Part shown: positions 1-10,260 of the stretch, one piece after another
How the letters are laid out: each line of letters begins with the position of its first letter
How positions within the stretch are numbered: position 1 is the first letter of the stretch
NCBI GenBank assembly: GCA_002778195.1
Contig: PCDI01000020.1
Coordinates: 211,243 to 275,242, forward strand
Direction of reading: 5' to 3'
DNA: 64,000 bases
Source: Raffaelea ambrosiae
Taxonomy: Eukaryota; Ascomycota; Sordariomycetes; Ophiostomatales; Ophiostomataceae
Translations under genes and position numbers: made by a program
Notes under the pieces: generated by a model
What the model saw: the letters and a program-made list of their open reading frames with translations, nothing else
Told to the model about the DNA's origin: nothing
The model's database searches: none

Positions 1-1217
1 AGTAACATTGACCTGGACTTGTTGGGAGCCAGAGAGGATAACGATTTGCAGAGGGTCATCTGGTGTGAAAATGGCCAATGCGCTACCGAGCCTTACTGGT
101 CGTCACTTGTTCGCGACGACCCAAGTGTTAGCCGGGAATTTGCATAGAGGTAAAAACACGATTGTATACTTACTGAAATGAATGGAGGGCGAGTAAACTT
201 TGCGGTGACAGATGCCAGCGTTGCATGATACCGTGACGGCAGTAGTCCAGTGGAGTCTTTGCGGTCGGGACTTGTCCGCGTATGGCGAAACTGTTGGACT
301 GTTATCGGCGAGAGGGAAAGGTGAGCAATAATGCCCACGGAAGCGCAAAAGTAGGAGAAATGCAAGTCGTACTTTGTCCATTTCGGTAGCAGAGACCACA
401 GAGACGCTCAATGTGAGTCTTTCCCAATGCGATTGGTCCAGGAAATGTGAAGCCGCCATTGGTGCTTGGAGTGAATGAGGATAATCGTGCACTTGGAAAC
501 GACAGTGAACTGGATCTTGGCACTGCGGCAGAGAATTTATGTCAGCCATTGGTTCGCAGCACATTCACACCGACGCAACAGTGTTGAAGCTTACTAGAGC
601 CGACGGTTCGGAAATGCTCTTGAGCAGCATCTGTTTTGTTGTGGGCAGATCCGTCTGGCCAACCCGCAGATGACTTGTGAAACGGCCGTCGACGCATGAG
701 CCCTGATGATGGAATGAGGCTTTGCGAGCGTGGAGAGCTGCAGGGGGCGAAACTGTGCGCATCATTGAGTATGAGAACTGTTCCTGTGGCTAATGTCAAG
801 GGAAAGGGAAATAAATGCCTGCGGTGACCAACTTTGACATCGGCTTTGGCCGGAAGCTGTTTTCATGGCTGTTGCAGCAATCAGTATATATTCTGTTCTC
901 AGAATTCCAGAGGGAGGACGGAAAGGACTAGATCTACCATCAGAAGAAGCCAAATGATGCACAAAGTCCGCCGGGGAGATCCATGAAGATTCGAGTAGGT
1001 GCTCGTGCTCGCCGAAGCTCACACTGGTGCGCTCACAACACTAGTGGTATCACGACTGTCTGGCGAGGTGTCGCTGCCAACACGCTCCAGAGGCTGGGCC
1101 CCCTTCTGCGGTGCCGACTTTGACTAGATCACTTCGGGTTCCGGAGGGCGCGTCCACCGGTACCACCACGGGCATCTAGTTTCATGTCATCCCCTTTCCC
1201 TGGGTCCATTCTCTCGT
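1..1217. other. no gene recognised
   Basis: About 1.2 kb at the window edge. A 153-codon frame on the minus strand (103-564) begins with ATG but shows no domain, signal peptide or compositional bias that I recognise. I see nothing supportable here. Confidence 0.5.
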
Positions 1218-1562
1218 CTATTTTTTGGATGAGGTTTTCATCTTCCGGGTTTTAACTACTTTGCCAGAAGCAAAGCACATGCCCCAGGTCCAGCGTAATC
1301 CCTTGACGAAACTCGCAATAACCGAAAAAAGCAAGGTGGAAATCGCCAAGGCGACCGTGGCTTTTACGGTAATCACAGTCCAAGGACTAGATTCCGGATG
1401 TTCGTGGATCGCCGCCACACGTTCCACGACAGCCACGATCTTCTCCCACCCCTCCACGAATCTCCTGACCATTTCGGGGTCGACCTGCTGGTAGACGACC
1501 TGGGTCGTCTTAGCGATAATGGTCGTTGTTGTTGTTGTTGTTGTTCCTGAAGAGATCGGCAT
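1218..1562 (-). CDS. small predicted membrane protein, hypothetical
   Basis: Single-exon frame of 114 residues. It starts at an ATG in good context (GACACAATG) and ends with TAG at 1218-1220. A run of eight Thr codons lies near residues 7-14, produced by a GTT/AAC trinucleotide repeat. A mostly polar middle follows, then one hydrophobic stretch at about residues 66-90 (VKATVALAISTLLFSVIASF) flanked by basic residues, which suggests a single-pass membrane protein. The C-terminus is Lys/Arg rich. I recognise no family. It could be a lineage-specific small gene or a chance frame; the membrane segment and clean start favour a gene. Confidence 0.45.
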   Translation of the reverse strand: MPISSGTTTTTTTTIIAKTTQVVYQQVDPEMVRRFVEGWEKIVAVVERVAAIHEHPESSPWTVITVKATVALAISTLLFSVIASFVKGLRWTWGMCFASGKVVKTRKMKTSSKK

Positions 1563-3191
1563 TGTGTCGTTCGGTTCTGAAGAAGAAGAAGAAACGAGAA
1601 GGAGAGAGAAAGGGGGAGACAGAAATACCTGAAATGCCCTCCCAAATCAGAAGTTCTCTTTCTTGGGTCGTTCCTTCCTGAACAAGAACACCGAGCGCGT
1701 ACCTTCCTTCTCTATAGTTACACACGTAAGATAGTCACCTGGAAACGGATGCTCAGAGGACGGCCTGACCAAAATGGAAGGCACGAGTGCCAGAATCCCA
1801 ACAAAATCTGGCCATGCCTTCCTTAAACTTGCCCTGGAAAACGTGGCAAGGCAAAAAAAACCTGCTTGTCGTTGCAGACATTCGATGTAGGAGAACAATA
1901 GCTGCCTTGTTCCCCGCTCAAGCATCCTGTGCATCATTGAGAGACTGGTCTTGTCGTTTAACTGTAGCGCGCCGTGGCTGCAGGACGCGGCCGCCATTTT
2001 AGAAGGTCTAGTATTATATGGGGAAAGGTTGCTGCAAAAATAAACAATAGAGAAGCTCGAGTAGCAGAAGACCATTGTTCGTAGAGTGATTGGAAGAAAA
2101 TCTGGATTGTGAGTATTTAGCAGGAAAAAAGATATTATCCACAACTGGACAGCCAGTGACCATCCCACTAATCTTTAGGAACCCACCCTGAAACGACAAA
2201 TGCCAGTGCCAGTACAGGCGTATTCACGACATGGATATCAAAGTACGATACGTTGAAGATGCGGATGTCGCACGAAACGTGGATGTTCTAGTAGTCTGGT
2301 CAATGTCGTGATAATGCTCTTCTGTTAGCTAATAACAGAAAAGGTGCAAAGCTCCTATTGCACGGAGTTAGAGTTGGTGAAAGAGAAGAGAAACAATGGT
2401 GAAATGAGGGGAAAACCTTTCTTGTGGAACAAACGTGTATATAAGGCAGAGGCTCGGCTACAGAGAAGGAGGAGTTTTCTTACATAGTTTTTAATTGTTT
2501 TTTCGTTTACATTTTTTTACGCTGTTCTTCGATGTTTTTTTGGTATCTTCCGAATAAAAGAGCCGGCCTGGGCTCTCTTTTACTACCCTCTATCTGATCA
2601 ATGCCTACAAAAACGATTGAAGTCCCCTCCCTCATTTCGGTCAGGTACGGCAGTACTAAGAGGGAGGGGGCCTGCTTATTGTCCTGTTAAAAATGAGTTC
2701 TCAAGAGACTCGCCTGTGAGGTGGGGGTCCGTTTAGTTGGGTTGTTTGTTTAGTTATTACCACCGTTCCGCTTTCAGCACTAATTCTCGTACTGTGTATA
2801 TGCACGCTCCCTCTCAAGTTCCAGTCACTCATTCTCTTTTACGCGTATTTCCAAAATGCCCGTAAGGTTGGTTGCATGAATGTAAATCTTTCTAAGTCAC
2901 GTGCCGTCTATTTACACGCCCGTTACCGGGTACAGGCCGATGGCTGGGGAAAGTCTTTTCTTTGGGGTGTTATCAAATAGTGATGGAATAGAGCGGAGGA
3001 TACACGGTACAGGCATAATAACGACGATTGATTAAGTGTCTCTGCTTATGGAGAGAGTTAGGGAGGGCAGGCTCTCTTCCTCTAGCCGATCAGAGCTACT
3101 CTTAGGTCATGTGATATGTTTATGGACCTGGTATAATATTCACGTGACTGCTACCACTGCCAAACCCGCGACTTTGTAAGCCTACCTAGAC

Positions 3192-3226
<35 letters not shown>

Positions 3227-3800
3227 CGCGAGAGGTTAAGGCAATAACGACCAGAGAGTTAAGCAGTAGGGAAGCTAGGGATTAGTCGGTTGGAGATTAG
3301 TCGGTTAGGGATTCGTGATCTTCTCGGTTTCTTGGTTAGGGGTTCGTGGTTGGTAATTCGCCGCGATTTTTATTTCGGAGTTGAGTCTTCTTTTTTGTAT
3401 GGGAAACGTCACGTGAACACGCCATATTCGGGAGTAAGCCGCGTGGTTCCATGTATCTCACGCTTTGTTCTCCACATTTACAATATATGCGTCCCACATT
3501 TGCAATATACACGTGACGCCATTTTCGGTGAAGGAATCGTGTGCCATTTGTAAGAGCCTCGGGCCGGAAATACATTTCGTAATGTCAGTGAATAATGACT
3601 TTGAAATCACCATTGCGACGAGAGTTGACTGCAACGAACAGTGTGACCGCAACGAACGGTGCAGCATATTGCGTTTTTATCAATCGCTATTAATCGCTCT
3701 TCCCGTTGTTCTTGCAACTTTTGTCGCGAAACGAATGCTGATCGTGTGCATCTAAAACCATTTCCATTCACAGCCACAAAGGCGAGCTTTTTCTGAAGAG
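1563..3800. other. long intergenic region
   Basis: No convincing gene. It is AT-rich around 2450-2560 and 2730-2800. It holds a 32-A tract bounded by a direct repeat (3162-3231) and a 12-bp GATTAGTCGGTT direct repeat at 3278-3289 and 3293-3304. The 3' part must contain the promoter of the GTP cyclohydrolase gene. Confidence 0.55.
3162..3231 (+). repeat. poly(A) tract flanked by 10-bp direct repeat (possible retroposition scar)
   Basis: AAACCCGCGA occurs at 3162-3171 and again at 3222-3231. Between them lie 21 bases followed by 32 consecutive A (3193-3224), the last three shared with the second repeat. Short target-site duplications around a 3' poly(A) are the signature of LINE-type target-primed integration. 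The body is too short to assign to any element, so this is an inference from layout alone. Confidence 0.45.
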
Positions 3801-5110
3801 ATGCCTGGTTCCGACTCTCCACAACAGTCAGAATGGCAAACGACTTCGTCTCCACTGCCGTCGTTCTACTCCCCGCGAACCAGGCCCGCTGATCTTACAG
3901 CAGCAGCGGCGGCACCAAGCGACGTTTCCGACGATCTGGTGTTAACGCAGCCAAGGACTAGCACTGCCCAGCATGAACAGCGACCAGATGCCGACAGCCT
4001 CCCTCTTGTGTCACCCCCTCCTTCCTTGTTGTCGCCTGCGTTCACCCCGCCATTAAGCTCTAGGGCAGCGACGCCCGTGGCAAAAAAGTCTCTTCTGTCG
4101 TCGTCCAAGCCTGATCAGACGTCCGAACCTCTCGGTGTGCCCGTCGACAGCAGCGACCCGTCTGGAGGCTGTGGCACAACCAGACCCCGCCTTCTCGAAA
4201 CACTGCCACATGTAGAATGCATTGTCCGCGCGCGGATTCCCACGGTCACAGGAACACAAATGTTCCTGCACCTCTACACCAACAACATCGACAATAAAGA
4301 GCACTTGGCCATTGTCTTTGGAGACCACATTCGAAGCAAGAGCCTCGATGCGCCGCGGCCGGGCGAGACGGAACGAGACCGCATGACGCGGGGAGCATAC
4401 ACGGGGGTGTTGTACCCTGGTCGAACGAGCAGCGGTATGCTGGGTGCCGCTTCTCCTTCTGCTTCTGCTTCTACCGCTGCCGTTGCCGCTGCCGCACCGT
4501 CCACCGATATCGGACCTCCGCTTGTCCGCGTTCACAGCGAGTGCTATACCGGCGAGACTGTGTGGTCTGCTCGGTGCGACTGCGGCGAGCAGCTCGACGA
4601 GGCAGCACGTCTGATGGCTCTGCCTGGGAACAAGACCGGCGGCATAATTATTTACCTCCGGCAGGAAGGAAGAGGCATTGGTCTGGGAGAGAAGCTCAAG
4701 GCCTACAACCTCCAGGATCTCGGCTCGGACACAGTCGAGGCAAACTTGCTGCTGCGTCACCCTGCCGACGCACGAAGCTACGGTCTGGCCACGGCCATGC
4801 TCCTGGATCTGGGGCAGAGTGAAGTACGTCTTTTGACGAACAACCCTGACAAGATTCGGGCCGTGGAGGGGCCCAATCGTGAAGTCGTTGTCCGTGAGCG
4901 TGTCCCCATGGTTCCGCTGTCGTGGCGGGGCGAAGGGGGCTTCCGAAGCCGCGAGGTCGATGGCTACCTCAGCACCAAGGTCAGTATTTCTTATCCTCCC
5001 GTTAGCTCTCGGGCTTGAAGAGCTCACTTGGTCTCCTATTCAATCATACTGACAATCTTTTCAAGATTAAAAAAATGGGACATTTGCTAGACACCAACGT
5101 ACTAATATAA
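3801..5110 (+). CDS. RIB1: GTP cyclohydrolase II (riboflavin biosynthesis)
   Basis: Two exons, 3801..4979 and 5066..5110, give 407 residues. The enzyme opens the imidazole ring of GTP in the first committed step of riboflavin synthesis. The first 140 residues or so are Ser/Pro-rich and low complexity. The catalytic domain follows: Zn ligands Cys248, Cys259 and Cys261 in SECYTG...RCDCG, then the GTP-binding RQEGRGIGL near residue 287, then GLATAMLLDLG and LLTNNPDKI. Reading through the intron gives a false end after STK. Splicing GTCAGT...TTCAAG, with a CTGAC branch, restores the family C-terminus KKMGHLL and a TAA at 5108-5110. The upstream gap holds its promoter. Confidence 0.93.
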
Positions 5111-5869
5111 TGCTGGTGGAGCTTGTATCATCCACCATAGAAAAGTAAACATTTGCTTCGTTCTTTTTTTCCTTTCCTGGGGGTTTTCGGATTCGGTGTT
5201 TTTTTTTTTTGTTTTTTTTTCTGTTGTTTTTCTTTTCAAAATTGGAATTTGTTCATTGCATTACTGGTCATGGTTCTGTACTTCTTTTCGTCATAGTAGA
5301 TTTTTTGTCAGATGGAACTGACTCAATCAAATAAAAGCGAACAATCACTCTCTGCTGACAATTAGAACCCAAAGTCTGCGGCCAAATCAAATACAGTGAA
5401 TTTGTATCAGGCTGTTGTGTTTGTGCCTCAAGTAACCTCAAGTTGTTTCTGGAGTCCGCGCGGTGCTCGTGGTCCTGATTATCGAGAGGTTTGTTATTCA
5501 TGTATAGTAAGTTTCCATGTCCATGCTCGGCCAAGCATTGAGTAGTTAGCAATTACCAGCCAAACGACGCTTGCGTCGCACAACAAGTATTCAGCAGGCA
5601 TAGCCTCCATATACGCCACATCTGGCAGAAGTTGATTCTGGTCAGTGTCTTGGGGGGCAGTTTCTCGGGCAGTGCCGTGCCGCCCGCATGGAAGACCGAG
5701 CACATGCCAGATGTTGGGCGTCAGTCCTGATACGGAATCAAAGAAAAGAAACATCGGCTTATGTATTTATTATTTGATTTTTTTTCCGTGTACGATCATT
5801 TCAAAAGAAGAAAAAAAAAACCAGAGGAATGTTACACTGTCGAGGTTTGGGTTTGTCGACCGGTCACAA
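5111..5869. other. intergenic, convergent 3' regions
   Basis: Lies between two genes that face each other. It contains T-rich runs near 5165-5235. No gene recognised. Confidence 0.6.
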
Positions 5870-6314
5870 TTAGTTCTCCGACTCGGCTCTGGCTTCCCGC
5901 AGCTCGTTCATCTTCGCGACCCGCTTCTTGAACTCGAGGTATTGGCATTTCTCGTAGGTGTGTCTCTCGGTCTGAAAAAGATGGGTGCGACATTAGTAAA
6001 TTGTGACCCTTGATCAGTAGAGGGGTTCGGGAAGCTGCAATCGATCGTATGTTGGGGGTTTTGAATGTGCCGAGTTCTTACTTCACACTTCCACGGCAAG
6101 TAATAAGTCTCGAATCGACACCGGTTGAGCGGAATGAGGAGGTTGGCGCAGCTATCACGATATGGCAACGGCAGTTTGGCCGCGCTCATCTCCTCCTTGG
6201 TTGCCTCTACCACCATGTCAGCAAAGCTTCCTACAGCACGAATTGAACCAGACGGAAAGCCTTTTTTTCGGAGTATAACGTACGCGGAAGGCTGGCTTCT
6301 GTGGTGCCCGCCAT
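5870..6314 (-). CDS. NADH:ubiquinone oxidoreductase subunit B18 (NDUFB7), complex I accessory subunit
   Basis: Three exons on the minus strand, 6284..6314, 6082..6206 and 5870..5971, give 85 residues. The first exon is only 31 nt: an ATG in ACAACATGG context, then donor GTACGT. Introns are 77 and 110 nt, and the first has a CTGAC branch. The protein carries the family core LPYRDSCANLLIPLNRCR and YYLPWKC and ends in EFKKRVAKMNELR. Two CX9C motifs (Cys30-Cys40 and Cys51-Cys61) form the CHCH fold typical of intermembrane-space proteins oxidised by Mia40. It acts in the distal membrane arm of complex I. The length matches fungal homologues. No single open frame contains the whole protein. Confidence 0.93.
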
Positions 6315-6700
6315 GTTGTCTGGCCAAGTTTTGCGTTGATGAAGAGGTGAAAGACGAAGTTTGGGTTCCTGTTCCAAAACACTCATTGCCGAGAATCACC
6401 GCTCGAGCGAGAAAAGCAGCTTGGTCACGTGGATACCGGTCGCGTATTGCATTGCTTCTTATTGGTCAAGAATTCCCACCTACATCTGATCACTAGCTCT
6501 GCTACAAAGCAGTGTTGAACTGCAGTATTCAAGGCAGTAACTAACTAATTAGCACACTGTAACCCCGTTCTTTTGTTCTGCTCTTTGTTATCCAGTCTCT
6601 CTCTTTTCTTTTCCTTTTTTTACCCTCCCATTTTGCGTTTGAGTTTTTTTTCTAAGGCCTGCCTGCCTACTCCACAACTGGCTATCTCGATCGACTCTGT
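6315..6700. other. intergenic
   Basis: Holds the promoter of the NDUFB7 gene and the 3' region of the next minus-strand gene. It is pyrimidine-rich near 6590-6650. No gene recognised. Confidence 0.6.
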
Positions 6701-8122
6701 TCAGGGCTGGTTGGGCCACAACGAGTCGGCCAATTGCCGGACGAGTTTGAGCTTGTTGATCATGTCTTCTCTCGTAACGCTATTGCCAAGATGGTGACTG
6801 GCAAATCCGCACTGGGGACTGACACCCAGCCGCTTGAGAGCCTCTTCCTGCGTCTGCCCTGTTCCCTTGGCCACATAGTCTGCAGCCTCCAAGACGCGTG
6901 CCCGCATGGCATCCAAATCCTCGAGCTCGGGAAACTTGCTCGTAATGACGCCTAGAATGACGTTTTTGTTGGCCGGCAGCTCCCGCAGGGGCTCAAAGCC
7001 GCCTGCCCTTTCGGTGTCGTATTCCAAAAAGTACGTGTCGACATTGATGTCGCGGAACAGTTTGGATGCAACCCGGTCGTAGCCGCCCTCGCTGAAGTGG
7101 CGGGAATAGGCAAAATTGCCGCGGCAGAGATGGAGGCCGACGTGCAGGTCCGCGGGACGCTTTGCGAGGCAGTCGTTGTACAATTTGATGTAGCTGTCAA
7201 ACAGCGCGTCTGCGTCTTCTCCGGCGTCCTTGAAGCCCTGCAGCATCTTTTCGGAGCAGAAGTCTTCCCAAAGAGAACACACATCCCGCCATCAGTTTTG
7301 TGCTGTGTATTGTGCAATGCAACAGAGCCGCGAGGCGGCCAGGGGGGGGTGGAATGGAAATATGGTGTTGGAAATGGGTGGGACATACATGCAAGGTTCG
7401 GGTCGTCGATGGTTACATTGCGACAGCCTGCTGCATACAACACGTCCAGCTCGGTCTGGTAGGCTTTGGCAATGTCGGCAAAGTATTCTTCGTCGTTGGC
7501 GTAGACGTCTTTCGGATAGGCGTGGCCTGTCTGGTATCGAAGATGGTACCATTCGGGCGCGGGCAGGGTGAGCTTGGCCTCCTTGACCCTCTCGGCGGGA
7601 AGCATATTCTTGAGGTAGTTCCATTGGTTGAGGTAGGTGCTTCCTGTGTGCTTGATCTTGCCAACACAGACGATGGACTCCCCAGGCTTATGGCCTGCCT
7701 CGGCTGTTCGTTCTGTTGTTAGTCCGACTGAACAACGGAAAGAAGAGCGATACATAGCAAAAACTTCTAGAACAAGGGCTTCTCTTACTGAACGCAGCCA
7801 GGTCGGGGACGTAGAGACGGAACATGTTCAACGGCGGGTCTGCGATCTCCTCCATGCCTTCCAGGGCCGGGAAAAAGGTTCCCCAAAACTGGTGGCGGCG
7901 GTATTCGCCGTCCGTGACGGCATGGTAGCCAAGATCAAGCTGCGCCTGGACAATATCGTCAATAGCATCATCCTCAAGCTTCTTCAGTTCTTTGTCTGCC
8001 GCTATGACAACCGCCTTTTCTCCATCCAACTGGACACGCTTGTCACTCAATGCCTTGGGCCGAAGCAACGAGCCGAGGTGCTCAGCCCGGAAAGGGGGGC
8101 GCTGATGGTTTTTCAACGACAT
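6701..8122 (-). CDS. MetE-like (cobalamin-independent methionine synthase C-terminal domain) protein
   Basis: Three exons, 7789..8122, 7389..7703 and 6701..7263, give 403 residues. Introns of 85 and 125 nt begin GTAAGA and GTATGT. It belongs to the UROD/MetE-like superfamily. The N-terminal part has GYHAVTDGEYRR and RAEHLGSLLRP, typical of the archaeal/short MetE form. The zinc-binding residues are His261 and Cys263 in GLHLCRGN and Cys368 in SPQCGFAS. It is about half the length of true MetE and lacks the N-terminal duplicate barrel, so it probably methylates or demethylates an uncertain thiol substrate rather than serving as the main methionine synthase. Splice joins give the family motifs IDDPNLAYFCSEKM and DLAAFTEAGHKP. 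Confidence 0.88.
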
Positions 8123-8811
8123 GTTTGCGAATATGAAGTTTCCCTGTTCAGGCTACTTCGTTGGAGATCTTGCCAACTGTCTCGTCAAAACGTATCTCAG
8201 GACAAAGAAGTAGGAAGAGAATGTGCTTGATACACGCATCCGAGATGATCGAGAAAAGTACACGATCTAACTTAGAAATAGCATAGCATGAGAACGTTAA
8301 CCACACAAAACCACCTCCTCTCCTTTTCTTCATCCCCGCCGCCCTGTGGCGCGATTTCTGCATTACCGTCCAAGAGGCGGAGCAGACGATTTTAGACTCT
8401 CAGACACGGCATTGCAGGCACTATCCAGGAGTAATTTGCTGAGGAAGACGGCAGAGACGAGCGGGGGAAGCTTGGGGAAGATGATGGCCCCACCTGTCAC
8501 TCGCGAGACAGTGTCTTCATCAAGGGTGGGATCGATCCCGTGGTAGTACTGCCAGTGGTTGTACTGTGGGGAAGGCCTCTGTCTAACATCGCACACGACA
8601 AGAACCAACATTTGCAATCGGCATCCGGGATGGGTTGCCCCACGCATAGTAAAAGTCACGGTGCCGTAAAACAGGTTGACCAGAGTGCCTGCTATATAAT
8701 GTCCCTTGCCCTCCTCCCCGAGATATAACGCCAGGAAGATATTAAGTCAGAATAATCAAGTTAAACCCCAAAACGGTGCCAGGAACGCCCCAAATATGCG
8801 CAGAGAGATTA
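8123..8811. other. intergenic
   Basis: Between two minus-strand genes. It holds the promoter of the MetE-like gene. Nothing else recognised. Confidence 0.55.
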
Positions 8812-10260
8812 TCATACACTGTCATCGTCGCTGGTCGCATCCTCGTCCCTGTCCATGTCTATTTCCTTCTGCTCCTCCTCTTCTGTCATTTCTCTATAGG
8901 TGCTCCAGCTGAGCAAAAGGAAAGCGACCACAATCATGGTCCCTCCGAACATGGCAGCCGAACTCGGACGCTCCCCTGTGAGCAGCCAGTCCGATATGGC
9001 AACAATAAAAATAGTCAGAAGCGAGGCGACACTGGTCAGCACTGGACTCGTCAAACTGATGAGAACAAGAAACGTGCCCGCAAACGTGGCGTTCATGACG
9101 ATCGAGAGAAAAAGGTACCAGGCCACCTTGCCCGTCGGCATCACAAACGTCTCGATTCCCAGAATGTGAAGGATCGGGATCGGAATCCACAAGATGCTCA
9201 GCGTAAAGACACCAATGCAGCTGCCAAACGTGTTTGCGAATATCACGCCACGGCCCGGGCTGCACCCGTCGGGCGGGCACGCAAAACGCTTGTACAGCAC
9301 CTCGTAGAGGCCGTACAGCACGCTTCCGATCCCGATGACGATATTCCCTAGAAGGCGCTTCCCTCCACTGGCGCTGGCGGCGGCGTCGTCTCTTCCGGAG
9401 GAGGAGTCGGGAGGGGGAGATCCTGGACGAGAGTCCCCGTACGCCACAACCAATACTCCAGCAACCGCGACCAGAACCGCTAGACTTTTATCCAGCCTCA
9501 GCCGCTCGTGCAGTAGAGGCACAGAGAAGGCGTACGCGAAAAACGCGCTGCAGTTGTAGATTGCTGTCAGGTCGCTGGGGCTCGTCAGGTTCACGGCCAC
9601 ATACCAGCTGAGGCCAGCAACAGTCAGCGAGCATGTGATAAAGCTCGTCACTTTAGCCATGTATGCAAGATGGCTACGGCTCTGTAGCCGCCCCTCGCCC
9701 ATATGTCCTCCGTGGTCCAACCGGTGGATGTCCATATCGTGCGTCTCGACCATCACGGCTGTGGTCCGCAGGAGCCACAGATGCCGGCGCCAGAACGAAG
9801 GCCATGGAACAGACCGCTTCTGCACGCGTAATACCAGTAGCTGTACAGGCCACAGAAGCGACCAGGAGCCGTGGGTGAGATAGAGCATGCAGTAGGCTTT
9901 GTTCCACCCAGCGTGCTGCACCCAGGCAGCCAGTTCGGTCTGGACGGCAAAGGATATCAGCGACACAACCAGGAAGAACGACGCATAAATGTATTTTCGG
10001 CGGACGGCCAGGCGGGCATTCGTCGCCGGGCTTCGTGAGCGCATTGTGCTTCGGCGGGAGACGGTCGAGGCAGTCGATTGGCGACGCATGTCTGGCTCGG
10101 CAGACAGAGTTAGGGGGTCGGCAACGCTGCTGCGGCTTAGGCTGTGGGACCTCCGACGGTCAGGTCGTCCACGGTCGCTATCCAATGAAGCATTCGATGA
10201 TCTTGTTGAGCGCGTGTGCAATAGGGGCGCGCCGAGGCGGCCGTCGGTCTCGGCAGGCAT
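8812..10260 (-). CDS. drug/metabolite-superfamily transporter (EamA/SLC35F-like)
   Basis: Single exon of 482 residues from ATG at 10258-10260. The first 85 or so residues are a Ser/Arg-rich cytosolic tail. About ten hydrophobic segments follow, beginning IYASFFLVVSLISFAVQ. The two halves are separated by a Ser/Gly-rich loop (SRPGSPPPDSSSGRDD). The C-terminal tail is acidic (EEEEQKEIDMDRDEDATSDD). The arrangement fits the DMT clan, closest in appearance to the yeast Thi74/YML018C vacuolar-membrane group and SLC35F. The substrate cannot be deduced. Motifs such as LTSPSDLTAIYNCSAFFAY and GEVLYKR-type segments support the fold. Confidence 0.82.
   Translation of the reverse strand: MPAETDGRLGAPLLHTRSTRSSNASLDSDRGRPDRRRSHSLSRSSVADPLTLSAEPDMRRQSTASTVSRRSTMRSRSPATNARLAVRRKYIYASFFLVVSLISFAVQTELAAWVQHAGWNKAYCMLYLTHGSWSLLWPVQLLVLRVQKRSVPWPSFWRRHLWLLRTTAVMVETHDMDIHRLDHGGHMGEGRLQSRSHLAYMAKVTSFITCSLTVAGLSWYVAVNLTSPSDLTAIYNCSAFFAYAFSVPLLHERLRLDKSLAVLVAVAGVLVVAYGDSRPGSPPPDSSSGRDDAAASASGGKRLLGNIVIGIGSVLYGLYEVLYKRFACPPDGCSPGRGVIFANTFGSCIGVFTLSILWIPIPILHILGIETFVMPTGKVAWYLFLSIVMNATFAGTFLVLISLTSPVLTSVASLLTIFIVAISDWLLTGERPSSAAMFGGTMIVVAFLLLSWSTYREMTEEEEQKEIDMDRDEDATSDDDSV

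Noticed and set aside
4053..5027. Antisense frame of 324 codons opposite GTP cyclohydrolase II
   Set aside because: Shadow of a GC-rich coding region; no domain or start context, and the sense strand is a known enzyme.
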